Shown: positions 35,564 through 44,007 of the stretch, piece after piece
Layout: each line of letters begins with the position of its first letter
Numbering within the stretch: position 1 is the stretch's first letter
Source of the DNA: Candidatus Methylomirabilis sp.
Lineage (GTDB): Bacteria; Muiribacteriota; Ozemobacteria; Ozemobacterales; Ozemobacteraceae
Assembly: GCA_020722725.1 (NCBI GenBank)
Contig: DYKG01000019.1
Coordinates: 1 to 61,122 of the forward strand
DNA length: 61,122 nucleotides
Direction of reading: 5' to 3'
Made by a program: the position numbers and the translations under genes
The notes under the pieces: model-generated
What the model was told of the DNA's origin: nothing
The model's input: the letters and a program-made list of their open reading frames with translations, nothing else
The model's database searches: none

Positions 35564-36124
35564 ATGGGAGCCTTGAGTGTTTTTAAGGCAATGAAGTTTG
35601 AAGACTTCAGCCAGGATGTTGCTGTCTTTAGAACTTCGAGAGTATGCCGAGTTCTAGGCGGCCTGTTTCTTTTTGCCGGTTTGAGCATAATTTTCAAAAT
35701 TTTGTTTGGAAAAATAATGCTCAATTTTTATTTCTGCACTTTCAGTCTGATTGTCGCCGGAATTTTTCTGATGGCGGGTCTGGTGCTGGTAACTTACCGA
35801 AAAACGGTAACCATGAATTCATTTGAGAAGAAAGTCATGATGGAAGAGACCAGCATATTGGGTATTCGTTCAACTGCTTTTCATTTTGACGAAATCATGA
35901 GTGTAGAAGTTGCCCGTGATTCAGAATGTTTTTTGTCTAATCATGCAACAATGTGGGTGGTTAAGGCATATTTGCAGCATGATGATTTTACGGTAGAAAA
36001 GATTTTTGCCACCATTAGTCCGACTGAAGCTAAATCTGCGGCTCAGGCTCTTGCTTTTGCCGCAGGCAAAGATCTTGTGATCAGCTGTCGGCCAGAAGAG
36101 CGCCTGATTTTTGGCCGGATTTAA
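35564..36124 (+). CDS. Two-helix membrane protein, unknown family
   Basis: The 186-residue protein has a cytoplasmic N-terminus, two hydrophobic helices close together (about 30-49 and 52-80), then a soluble C-terminal domain. That domain (TVTMNSFEKKVMMEETSIL, then FHFDEIMSVEVARDSE) has the beta-rich, PH-like look seen in bacterial two-helix membrane proteins of unknown function. It has its own predicted promoter and ends 11 bases from a convergent gene. No motif suggests enzymatic activity. I cannot assign a role. Confidence 0.65.
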   Translation: MGALSVFKAMKFEDFSQDVAVFRTSRVCRVLGGLFLFAGLSIIFKILFGKIMLNFYFCTFSLIVAGIFLMAGLVLVTYRKTVTMNSFEKKVMMEETSILGIRSTAFHFDEIMSVEVARDSECFLSNHATMWVVKAYLQHDDFTVEKIFATISPTEAKSAAQALAFAAGKDLVISCRPEERLIFGRI

Positions 36125-36135
36125 AAAATAGAATC

Positions 36136-37341
36136 TCAGCGACTGTACGGCTTTTTGTAGTCGAGAATCTGTCTGACTCTTGCTTTTTTTTCTTTTATTA
36201 CCGCCACCAGAGCTTCAATGTCTGATTTTTCCGCAAGGCGGTCGGGTTTGACTTGGGCAACCGCATCTGCTTTGAGGCTGAGTACTTTGGCCATGGCAGA
36301 AACTGCTTCAAACCAGGTGACTTTTTCGCCTGCCCTCAGATTTTTTTCATAGCCCAGCATCACATCGAGTGTTTGAAGTTTCTTCAAGGCATTGAATTCG
36401 GGGCAGGAAGGTTTAACATCCAGGTAAGTCAGGGTTTCGCCTGAATCTGGCAATTCTGATACAGGTATCAGGTATTCTAGAAGCAGCGCCAATTGCCCTC
36501 GATTGACCTGTTTTTCTGTGGCAAAAATTGTTTTTAATCTGATCTGATCGATTGTCTGCTGGTTTCGCCCCATTATTCCTTCGATCATGCCAGTCATTTC
36601 GCTGACTGAAACCAGAGCGTCTCCGTCAAAAGTGGGTTTGAGCTGAATTTTATCGAAAGCGCCGGCATCGGTAAGGATTTTTATTGAGTCCATGATCGGA
36701 TGATTCAGGGCAAGATCAATGAACCGAATTCCCTTGTCAGATTGATTGGCCATCATTTCGGTGGCTGCCATTTCGTAGAGTCGATAAAGAAAATAGACCG
36801 CTTCACGATTGGTAAGTCGGCGTTCTGCGCCAATCATTCCATCAGGATATCCGCGAACTACAAATTTTTGCTGTAACATGGCCATCGCATTGCTGTATTT
36901 TTCGGGGACTCGATAGTCTCGATAGTTCGATATTTTTCCACCGGAAATTTTAATCAAACCTTTGTCGTTAAGAAGCATGGTAGTGCGAAGCATGGCTTCA
37001 ACGGCCTGTTTTCTGGTAAAAGTTTTTTTCTTTGATTTTTCCATGATTCCTGCATTTTCAAGCGCTTTCAACTCTGACAACTCTGCCAGGCCGATTTGTT
37101 CAATAACCGTTGAAAGTTTTTTTGCAAAGCTGCTTCGAGTGCAGGTAGAATTAAGATTCTTTTTGTTGCAGCTTTCGGGTTCGATCAATCCAGCATCAAT
37201 TCCCAGTCTTAATTCACGGGGAAGTGTCGCCGGAGAAAAACTGGCAAAAACTGAAGCGATGAGGTTATTGCCGGCGAAAATTGCGAAAACCAGAACGGCA
37301 CTAAAAATACCAATGATCGAATATCTGTTTGCCTCTGACAT
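36136..37341 (-). CDS. Membrane-anchored SLH-like domain protein
   Basis: The 401-residue protein has one N-terminal hydrophobic anchor (about 8-32) and is otherwise soluble and helical. The segment AMAMLQQKFVVRGYPDGMIG followed by AERRLTNREAVYFLYRLYEM fits the S-layer homology (SLH) pattern. Weaker repeats of the same kind occur near 75-125 and again near 300-365 (DVKPSCPEFNALKKLQTLDV, then VTWFEAVSAMAKVL). SLH domains bind secondary cell-wall or outer-membrane-linked polymers and hold proteins at the cell surface. It is followed on the same strand by nothing close and preceded by a PrsW-like gene 21 bases away, so the two may be co-transcribed. Confidence 0.72.
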   Translation of the reverse strand: MSEANRYSIIGIFSAVLVFAIFAGNNLIASVFASFSPATLPRELRLGIDAGLIEPESCNKKNLNSTCTRSSFAKKLSTVIEQIGLAELSELKALENAGIMEKSKKKTFTRKQAVEAMLRTTMLLNDKGLIKISGGKISNYRDYRVPEKYSNAMAMLQQKFVVRGYPDGMIGAERRLTNREAVYFLYRLYEMAATEMMANQSDKGIRFIDLALNHPIMDSIKILTDAGAFDKIQLKPTFDGDALVSVSEMTGMIEGIMGRNQQTIDQIRLKTIFATEKQVNRGQLALLLEYLIPVSELPDSGETLTYLDVKPSCPEFNALKKLQTLDVMLGYEKNLRAGEKVTWFEAVSAMAKVLSLKADAVAQVKPDRLAEKSDIEALVAVIKEKKARVRQILDYKKPYSR

Positions 37342-37362
37342 GCATTTGCTCCTGAAGTTTTA

Positions 37363-37965
37363 TTATCTTTCGGGTTTATCGGCATTTTCCCCATCAGAGG
37401 TTATAGTCTGGGTTGTAAAAAACAGGTTTGAAATTCCAGAGGTCATGGCGAAAACCGAAACGAAAATCCCTGGATAACCCCAAATGAAGATTCCGTAGTT
37501 GAATACAAAGTGAATTATAATGTTCCTGACCAGGCTACCACCAACTGCCAGCGTTGCCCCAAGTATTGCGTGCATCGGTTGCGAGTAGAACAGGCGAAAC
37601 AGCAGTTCTGGTTCTTTCAGGTCATAGAGCCACAAAAATAGAAGGGTTTCAGAGATACCGGTTAATGTCCCGATAAAAAAAACTTCATTGGCCGATTCAA
37701 GCTCAAGCAGGTCGTTTGCCAGATAGCGGGCAATTTCTTCTGTGACGGGGGCAATCAGAATTATGGCCAGCCAGGTTGAGATTGAGGCTCCCACAGTTTT
37801 TTCAAGAAGCCAGGCGAAAAGAAATAATGCCAGCGTCAGAGGGCTGCGCAATAGAAGTTTTTTTGCCTTTGAAAAGCTGTGTTCGCCGGTGATCCACCAG
37901 GCGCCAAGTAAGGCAAGACCTGCAGATAATATGGCAATTATCTGAGCTTGTGCAGAGAGTTGCAT
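37363..37965 (-). CDS. PrsW/YhfC-like intramembrane metalloprotease-type protein
   Basis: A 200-residue protein with about six hydrophobic helices. The paired acidic motif APVTEEIARYL, a second Glu-containing helix (ISETLLFLW), SQPMHAILGA and IIIHFVFNYG are arranged like the glutamate and histidine motifs of the PrsW/CPBP superfamily of intramembrane proteases. PrsW cleaves anti-sigma factors in Bacillus; other members have no proven activity. The gene is upstream of, and probably in an operon with, the SLH-like gene, and divergent from the M16 peptidase gene. The assignment is by motif only. Confidence 0.65.
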   Translation of the reverse strand: MQLSAQAQIIAILSAGLALLGAWWITGEHSFSKAKKLLLRSPLTLALFLFAWLLEKTVGASISTWLAIILIAPVTEEIARYLANDLLELESANEVFFIGTLTGISETLLFLWLYDLKEPELLFRLFYSQPMHAILGATLAVGGSLVRNIIIHFVFNYGIFIWGYPGIFVSVFAMTSGISNLFFTTQTITSDGENADKPER

Positions 37966-38030
37966 TTACAGCCTTTCTTCATTCAATTTTGTGATAAAAT
38001 ACATAAAATTATCGGCAAGGAGTCGCTAGA

Positions 38031-40580
38031 GTGAGATATATTGCAAAACAAACTTTTTTTCTGGTTTTATTGCTTATGCTGGCAGGAATTTTGTCTGCTT
38101 CGGCGGATAACGGGGCGCATTTTACCCTTGATAATGGTCTGCAGGTTTATATAAAACAGGCTAAGGCTTCGCCGGTCGTTGCCATCAACATCTGGATCAA
38201 GGTTGGTTCGGTAAATGAAGAGCCAGGTCAGGAAGGCTATGCGCATCTGATCGAGCACATGATGTTCAAAGGCACCACAGCTTTCCCTTATGGGGTTCTC
38301 GATAATGAGGTAAAGCAGATGGGTGCCAGGCAGAATGCTTTTACTGCAAACGATTACACCTGTTTTTATCTGGTTGGCGCCAGTCAATTTTTTGAGCGAA
38401 TGTTGGAACTTGAATCGGATGCCGTATTGAACAGCGTTTTTGACGCTGAAGAGTTAAAAAAAGAATCTCAGGTGGTAATTGAAGAATTGCGTATGTCACT
38501 CGATGATCCAGGAAATCGCATCGTTCAGCTGATGATGAAAGAGGCTTTCAAGGTTCACCCTTATAAAAATCCGATTATTGGCTATATTCAGAATATTGAG
38601 CAGGTAACCCGCGACAAGATTTATAGCTTTTACAAGAAGTTTTATGTGCCATCGAACATGTGGGTGGTTATTGTCGGTGATGTCGAGACTGATAAGGCTC
38701 TTGAAATAGTAAGAAAATATATGGGAAGTGCGCCAAAGGTTGGTGCTCCGGTGGTCAAGATTGCCGAAGAACCTGTACAGAACGAGTTAAGGCAGTTGGT
38801 GGAATATGGTGACCTTCAGCATTCATACATTCGTATGGGATGGCATGTTCCGGGAATGCAGAGTGAAGACCGTTTTGCCCTTGCGTTGATGGCAAGAATA
38901 GCCGGCGGCGGTGTTTCGGCATGGCTCTGGAAAGAGTTGGTAGAAAAAGAGCAGATTGCCATTTCTGCAGGATCAGGATATTTTTCAAGCCAGTTTCCCA
39001 TGCTGTTTCAGGTTGGTGGCGTAACTACTCCCGGCAAGGCACGCATCTTCACTGATCGGGCAAAAAAGATCGTCTACCGTTTTCTCAATGGTGAAGTCAC
39101 TCAGGAAGAGCTTGATAAAGCAAAGCAGCAGATCATTGCCAATGACATTTACGGAAAGGAAACGGCTGAAGATTATGCTCAGCAGATTGGCCACTATGCT
39201 TTGCTGGCTAATGTAGAAGATGTTGATAAATTTGTAGAGAACGTCAGGGATGTCACTCTCGAAGAACTGCAGCAGGTAGCGGTTAAGTATTTCCGTGACA
39301 GCAATCTTTCAATCGCCCGCTTTGAACCGGCCCCTCCATCGGCTGACAGTGCACCTGAGATGATTACTCTTGATAATGGATTGCGCCTGATTTTGAAAGA
39401 AAACCATTCTTCGCCGATTATTGCTGTTTCGGTTAAAGTTGGAGCCGGTGGGCTTCGTGAAGGCAAACGCAAAGCCGGCCTTGCAAACCTTACGACCGAA
39501 CTTATGTTCAAAGGTGCCAACGGCATGAGTGCTGAAGAAATCGCAGAAAAGTTCGAAAGCATGGGTTCGCGTTTCAATTCGCGCGCCAGCAAGAGTTTTA
39601 CCGGTTTTCAGATGCAGTCGCTGACCGAAAACTTTAATCCAACTTTGCAGTTGTTTCTCGATATTCTTGAAAATCCCGATTTTCCTGAAACTGAGTTTGA
39701 TAAACTGCGAACTCAGACTCTCGACTGGATCAGGTCTGAAGAAGACGATCTGTATAAGTTTACGGCAAACAATGCTCTTGAAGCATTGTTCCCCGGCACT
39801 CCGATTGGCTATTCGACCTATGGCAAGGCAGATGATGTGAGCCGCTTAAAACGTTCTGAGGTAAAGGATTTTCATAAAAAATACTTTGTTGGCTCAAACA
39901 TGGTGGTTGCGATTGTTGGCGATTTCTATGCTTGTGAACTCAGGGAAGAATTGCTTAAACAGTTCGGTCGATTCAAAGAGGGCAAGGTTAAAGACGTCGA
40001 AATGCCAAATTTTAAAGATATTACCGAACCGGTTGAGGTGAAACTCCAGAAAAACCGGGAGCAGGCGCAGATTATATACGCGGCTCGCACTTTCCCGGCA
40101 AAAGATGAGAGAACGCCGGCAATAACCATTGCCCAGAACATTCTTTCCGGAAGCATGTCTTCACGGCTGTTCAGAAACCTGCGCGCCAAAGACTCGCTGG
40201 CTTATAGTACTTTCGCATTCAATGTGGGAATGGCTAATACCGGATACTTCCAGGCCACTATCAGTACGGCAGCCTCGAAGGTTGCTTCGGCAACGGTACG
40301 GTTGAAAGAAGAGATCGACAATTTCCGTGAAAATGGCTTTACTGATAAAGAATTTGAAGATGCCAAAAAATACATTATTGGCCAGCATGCCCTTTCGATG
40401 GTCGACAACCTTTCACTGGCTGACACCTACACAACCGATGAATTCTTCGGCCAGGGCTTTGACTTCAGTGCCAGATATGCTGATGTCATCGCTTCAACCA
40501 CCAAAGAGCAGGTTACTCAGGTGGCAAAAGATTATCTGCTTGCCAGCGGATCTTATGTTCTGACGGTTACTCAGCCGTAA
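38031..40580 (+). CDS. Secreted M16 family zinc peptidase, two-domain
   Basis: The 849-residue protein starts at a GTG after AAGGAG at eight-base spacing. It has a signal peptide (cleavage near residue 25). The N-terminal M16 half carries the inverted zinc motif HLIEH (His72, Glu75, His76) with a distal Glu in the EELRM segment. The C-terminal half repeats the fold, but the equivalent position reads NLTTELMFKG and lacks the motif, so it is the inactive partner domain. This resembles pitrilysin-like and mitochondrial-processing-peptidase-like proteins that enclose peptides in a clam-shell chamber. It is monocistronic with its own terminator, probably periplasmic, and may degrade signal peptides or small peptides. 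Confidence 0.93.
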   Translation: MRYIAKQTFFLVLLLMLAGILSASADNGAHFTLDNGLQVYIKQAKASPVVAINIWIKVGSVNEEPGQEGYAHLIEHMMFKGTTAFPYGVLDNEVKQMGARQNAFTANDYTCFYLVGASQFFERMLELESDAVLNSVFDAEELKKESQVVIEELRMSLDDPGNRIVQLMMKEAFKVHPYKNPIIGYIQNIEQVTRDKIYSFYKKFYVPSNMWVVIVGDVETDKALEIVRKYMGSAPKVGAPVVKIAEEPVQNELRQLVEYGDLQHSYIRMGWHVPGMQSEDRFALALMARIAGGGVSAWLWKELVEKEQIAISAGSGYFSSQFPMLFQVGGVTTPGKARIFTDRAKKIVYRFLNGEVTQEELDKAKQQIIANDIYGKETAEDYAQQIGHYALLANVEDVDKFVENVRDVTLEELQQVAVKYFRDSNLSIARFEPAPPSADSAPEMITLDNGLRLILKENHSSPIIAVSVKVGAGGLREGKRKAGLANLTTELMFKGANGMSAEEIAEKFESMGSRFNSRASKSFTGFQMQSLTENFNPTLQLFLDILENPDFPETEFDKLRTQTLDWIRSEEDDLYKFTANNALEALFPGTPIGYSTYGKADDVSRLKRSEVKDFHKKYFVGSNMVVAIVGDFYACELREELLKQFGRFKEGKVKDVEMPNFKDITEPVEVKLQKNREQAQIIYAARTFPAKDERTPAITIAQNILSGSMSSRLFRNLRAKDSLAYSTFAFNVGMANTGYFQATISTAASKVASATVRLKEEIDNFRENGFTDKEFEDAKKYIIGQHALSMVDNLSLADTYTTDEFFGQGFDFSARYADVIASTTKEQVTQVAKDYLLASGSYVLTVTQP

Positions 40581-40588
40581 AATTGTTT

Positions 40589-40618
40589 AAAAAAAGCTCT
40601 CGAAAGAGGGCTTTTTTT
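40589..40618 (+). terminator. Terminator of the M16 peptidase gene
   Basis: A/T-flanked hairpin with GAAA tetraloop: AAAAAGCTCTC, GAAA, GAGGGCTTTTT, then a T run, just after the stop codon. Confidence 0.9.
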
Positions 40619-40641
40619 ATTGCTGCAGGTTTTACAGGTTT

Positions 40642-40755
40642 TCAGGAACCATAGCGGTCTTTGATCTTATCGAGGATCATAAATCCGATTGAGACCGATG
40701 CGCGTGAAAGAACGACGGCGATGCTGAAGAGAAAGATGGCAGTAAGAATAGTCAT
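40642..40755 (-). CDS. Very small membrane protein (37 aa) downstream of murC
   Basis: A short gene found by reading the gap. GAGGTGG precedes the ATG by four bases, and it starts 13 bases after the murC stop. The protein is one hydrophobic helix (TILTAIFLFSIAVVLS) followed by a short amphipathic, charged tail (MILDKIKDRYGS). It has the form of the small single-helix proteins that modulate larger membrane complexes. The position after murC suggests a link with cell-wall synthesis or division, but that is inference. I recognise no family. Confidence 0.65.
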   Translation of the reverse strand: MTILTAIFLFSIAVVLSRASVSIGFMILDKIKDRYGS

Positions 40756-40768
40756 CTAACCACCTCGC

Positions 40769-42184
40769 TTAAACCGCGGCTTTAAGTGGAACCGAATCGA
40801 ACTCGATTGCTCTCGAACGCATTGATTCAAGAATAGCCGGGCCAAGTTTGGTAACGCTGCCGGCGCCAATGGTAAATACGACATCGCCTGGTTCAACAAA
40901 GTTTAGCAGATGATATTTAACATCGTCGATGTTCTTGACCATTTTAACTTTTCGTCGGTGGGCAACCGGCATGTGGTCGAGGATGACCTTGCTGGTTACG
41001 CCTGGAATGGGTTTTTCTGAGGCAGCATAAATATCGGTAATAAACAATTTATCGCAGCTGTCAAAACAGCGCCCGAATTCCTGTGACAGGAAAAGGGTGC
41101 GAGAATAGCGATGGGGCTGAAAAACCACGACAACCCGACGTGCACCAAGGCTTTGTGCGGCTTCAAGAGTAGCCTTGATCTCGTTGGGATGGTGCCCGTA
41201 GTCATCAATTACCGTTACCCCGTCGAATTCACCCTTGATTTCGAAGCGTCTTCCCGCCCCGGTAAAACGAACAAGCAATTCTTTTATTTCATCAATGCTC
41301 ATGCCAAGATCGAGGCAAAACCCGATGGTTGGCAGTGAATTGAGAACATTGTGGCGGCCGGGAATCGACAGGTGAATGCTTTCAAGCCGGTTGCCGCCCG
41401 CTACCAGGTCAAATGTCGAGCCATAGGGCTGATACCGGATGTTTTCGGCCATCAGATCGGCGGGAATGTTGATTCCATAAGATACAGTGCGAAGATTTGC
41501 CGGCATTGCCAGGTTTCTGCAGATCGGGTCGTCGGCACAATAATAAAGCGTGCCTTCCGGGCTGATATGGCCGGCAAAAATTTCAAATGCTTTTACAACG
41601 GCATCAAGGCTCGAATAATGATCCATGTGGTCGTTATCGATATTGGTGATAACGCCAAACTGGGGAAAATATTTGAGAAATGTGGCATCGCTTTCGTCGG
41701 CTTCAGCGACGAGAATACCAGAGCTGCCCGGGCAGGCATTACCATTCAGAGCAGGAACATTGCCGCCGATTACGCAGGTCGGGTCTTTGTCAGCAAGCTT
41801 GAGCACGGTTGCGATCATTGAACTGACCGTGGTCTTGCCGTGACATCCGGCTACTGCGATTCCTTTGTTTGCATCGAAAAATAATTCTGCCAGAAGGTCT
41901 GACCGGTGAATAACAGGCAAATTATGTTTGCGGGCAGAAACCAGTTCGGGGTTTTCCTGACTGATTGCGGTTGAAACAACAACGCGGGCGGTTGATGCGG
42001 GAAGATTGCGGGCGCGGTGCCCAATATGAATACGTGCGCCAAGATTTTTGAGTTCCTGGATGCGATCGTTTTCTGCTATGTCTGATCCTGAAATGCTGTA
42101 GCCCTTATTCAGAAAAATCCTGGCCAGGCCGCTCATTCCAACACCGCCGATTCCAATAAAATGAATCCCGTTTCGAGGTGTCAT
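40769..42184 (-). CDS. murC: UDP-N-acetylmuramate--L-alanine ligase MurC
   Basis: MurC adds L-alanine to UDP-MurNAc in peptidoglycan precursor synthesis. The 471-residue protein has the N-terminal dinucleotide-binding motif HFIGIGGVGMSGLA, the ATP loop GCHGKTT (113-119), the VAEADESD segment, the NIDNDHMDHY region and DDYGHHP in the C-terminal domain. The ATG at 42184 gives the usual family length. A TTG 48 bases upstream is in frame but lies before the AAGGAGG that serves as the ribosome site. No other mur gene is nearby, so this copy is outside a dcw cluster. Confidence 0.96.
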   Translation of the reverse strand: MTPRNGIHFIGIGGVGMSGLARIFLNKGYSISGSDIAENDRIQELKNLGARIHIGHRARNLPASTARVVVSTAISQENPELVSARKHNLPVIHRSDLLAELFFDANKGIAVAGCHGKTTVSSMIATVLKLADKDPTCVIGGNVPALNGNACPGSSGILVAEADESDATFLKYFPQFGVITNIDNDHMDHYSSLDAVVKAFEIFAGHISPEGTLYYCADDPICRNLAMPANLRTVSYGINIPADLMAENIRYQPYGSTFDLVAGGNRLESIHLSIPGRHNVLNSLPTIGFCLDLGMSIDEIKELLVRFTGAGRRFEIKGEFDGVTVIDDYGHHPNEIKATLEAAQSLGARRVVVVFQPHRYSRTLFLSQEFGRCFDSCDKLFITDIYAASEKPIPGVTSKVILDHMPVAHRRKVKMVKNIDDVKYHLLNFVEPGDVVFTIGAGSVTKLGPAILESMRSRAIEFDSVPLKAAV

Positions 42185-42362
42185 TTGATTTTTAAATGCC
42201 TCCTTGCAATTCAGCTTTTGCTGTTTTCTCAATAATGATCGGCAGTTTTCTGCACAAACTTAAGAAAAAAACAAAATCTGAATGCATTCGTTCGGTTGGA
42301 ATGAACATCAGTAAATAGCGGGCACAATCATAGCATACCTTACCTGCCAATGCAATAAAAAC

Positions 42363-42647
42363 TCAGCTGACGCGGGGCCGGTAGAGCAGGCAATATTCGC
42401 CGGAATTGGTAAAAACGACCATCGATGGAAGCAGAGCTGATCTGAAACCATGTGCTCTGCAGCCGTAGGGTGTAGATTTCTGCCAGGTAACATAGAAATG
42501 GGTGCAATTGTGGCAGTTAACCCGTTGACTGTTATGCTCTGAATTTGATTCAGAGCGTGACGGCAGGCGATGATTCACAGTGCGAGACTGTTGCCTGAGC
42601 GTGCGCTCAAAAAGCTTTTTTGTTTGCGAGTCTGGTTTGTAATTCAT
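42363..42647 (-). CDS. Small Cys-containing protein, probable zinc binder
   Basis: The 94-residue protein has a disordered, basic N-terminus (about 1-42) and a compact C-terminal domain: NCHNCTHFYVTWQ, PYGCRAHGF, LLPSMVVF, SGEYCLLYRPR. The spacing of four cysteines (CxxC, then single Cys, then Cys before the end) and the aromatic residues match a small conserved bacterial family of unknown role that I have seen annotated only as hypothetical. It lies between murC and the M48 peptidase, divergent from the latter. The ribosome site is weak, so the exact start is uncertain. Confidence 0.65.
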   Translation of the reverse strand: MNYKPDSQTKKLFERTLRQQSRTVNHRLPSRSESNSEHNSQRVNCHNCTHFYVTWQKSTPYGCRAHGFRSALLPSMVVFTNSGEYCLLYRPRVS

Positions 42648-42741
42648 AATACAGGCCCGATTTTACTACATAATTTTTCACAAGCCAATACTGTCCAGGC
42701 AGTTGTTTGCATTTCTTGTGTATTTGCATTACTTTTACCTT

Positions 42742-44001
42742 ATGACAGTTGAAAAAATCGAAAAAATATTTTGGATCATTCTGGTGATCTGGTTGTTGTT
42801 ACGCGTTTTTCTGATGGGTGCACAGTTATATGGTAACCAGAACCCTGATTATAACGAAAGGGTGAGACAGCACTTCACCGAAGAGCAGATAAAATCAGGC
42901 AAAGAATATGCCCTTGCCGGTTTCTGGGTTAAGTTTTTTTTCGGCTTCATTCAGTTGGGGTTGCTTGTATTTTTGATAAGATCTGGCGCGTTGAGCCATC
43001 TATTCGACCGTATTACGTCAATTACCGGTGCAGGGCTGCTGCGTGCTGATCTTCTATTTATCGTTGCATTTCTATTGGTCATGCAGCTCATTGAATTGCC
43101 ATACTCTTTTTATATGGGCTTCATAAAAGAATCACAGATGGGTTTTTCAAACCTTACTGCCCTGGGCTGGTTGATCAGGTTCATTAAATCGGCAGCAATC
43201 GGTATGCTGTTCGAAACCGCCGGAATTTTGCTTCTTCTTGCGGTAATAAGGCGATTTGATCAGTCATGGCAGTATCTGGTTCCAGTTGTGATGGGGCTTT
43301 TTAGTGTCGCGGTCACGCTTTTATTCCCGGTTCTGGTTACTCCGTTGTTCTACCGGCAGAGGCCGCTTGAACCCGGTGAATTCAGACAAAAGCTGCTGGA
43401 AATTGCGGCAAAGTCAGGAATGGAAACCGAAGAAATCTATGTAATCGACGAAAGTCGCTATTCAAAGCATACGAACGCCTATTTTACCGGGGTTGGGCGT
43501 TTTCGCCGCATTGTTCTCTATGATAACCTGATTAAAAGTCACACGCCCGACGAGGCGGCACTTGTTTTTGCCCACGAAGCCGGGCACTGGCGGCACAACC
43601 ACGTGGCTAAAGGGTTAGGCCTTGGCATTCTGGCCATGATATTTCTTGGATTTCTGGTGAAGGCGGTTTTTCCATATCTGGCATCGGTGCCCTGGTTTGG
43701 CTTCAGAGAATTGGCCAGCGCCGCCAACATTCCAATGTTTGTAGTTCTTATAACGATTTTTCAGCTGTTCACTGCGCCAATCGAAAGCCAGATCAGCCAA
43801 TACATGGAGGTTCAGGCAGATACCGCTGCCCTGGAACTTACCGGCTTGAATGATGTTTATATCTCTGCCCAAAAGCGGCTTTCGGCAGATAACCGCTCAG
43901 ACCTTACGCCTTCGCCGCTGCGGGTTTTCTGGTTGTACAGTCACCCGCCGGCCCTTGAAAGAATAGAATTGGCTGAAAAATTCAGCCCGAAGGCGCCCTG
44001 A
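42742..44001 (+). CDS. M48 family (Ste24/CAAX-type) membrane zinc endopeptidase
   Basis: The 419-residue protein has five or six hydrophobic helices and the M48 catalytic region: zinc motif HEAGHWRHNH (HExxH) and third-ligand segment QYMEVQADTAALEL (ExxxD), then SHPP near the C-terminus. This matches the Ste24/CAAX prenyl protease 1 branch, longer than HtpX. In bacteria these are thought to act in membrane protein quality control. I chose the ATG at 42742 over a TTG at 42703, but no ribosome site supports either strongly. It converges on the next gene with only six bases between stops. Confidence 0.9.
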   Translation: MTVEKIEKIFWIILVIWLLLRVFLMGAQLYGNQNPDYNERVRQHFTEEQIKSGKEYALAGFWVKFFFGFIQLGLLVFLIRSGALSHLFDRITSITGAGLLRADLLFIVAFLLVMQLIELPYSFYMGFIKESQMGFSNLTALGWLIRFIKSAAIGMLFETAGILLLLAVIRRFDQSWQYLVPVVMGLFSVAVTLLFPVLVTPLFYRQRPLEPGEFRQKLLEIAAKSGMETEEIYVIDESRYSKHTNAYFTGVGRFRRIVLYDNLIKSHTPDEAALVFAHEAGHWRHNHVAKGLGLGILAMIFLGFLVKAVFPYLASVPWFGFRELASAANIPMFVVLITIFQLFTAPIESQISQYMEVQADTAALELTGLNDVYISAQKRLSADNRSDLTPSPLRVFWLYSHPPALERIELAEKFSPKAP

Positions 44002-44007
44002 GCTGAG

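Noticed and set aside
36962-37477. 171-codon plus-strand frame across the SLH-like and PrsW-like genes
   Set aside because: Spans the start of one gene and the end of another on the opposite strand; no start signal.
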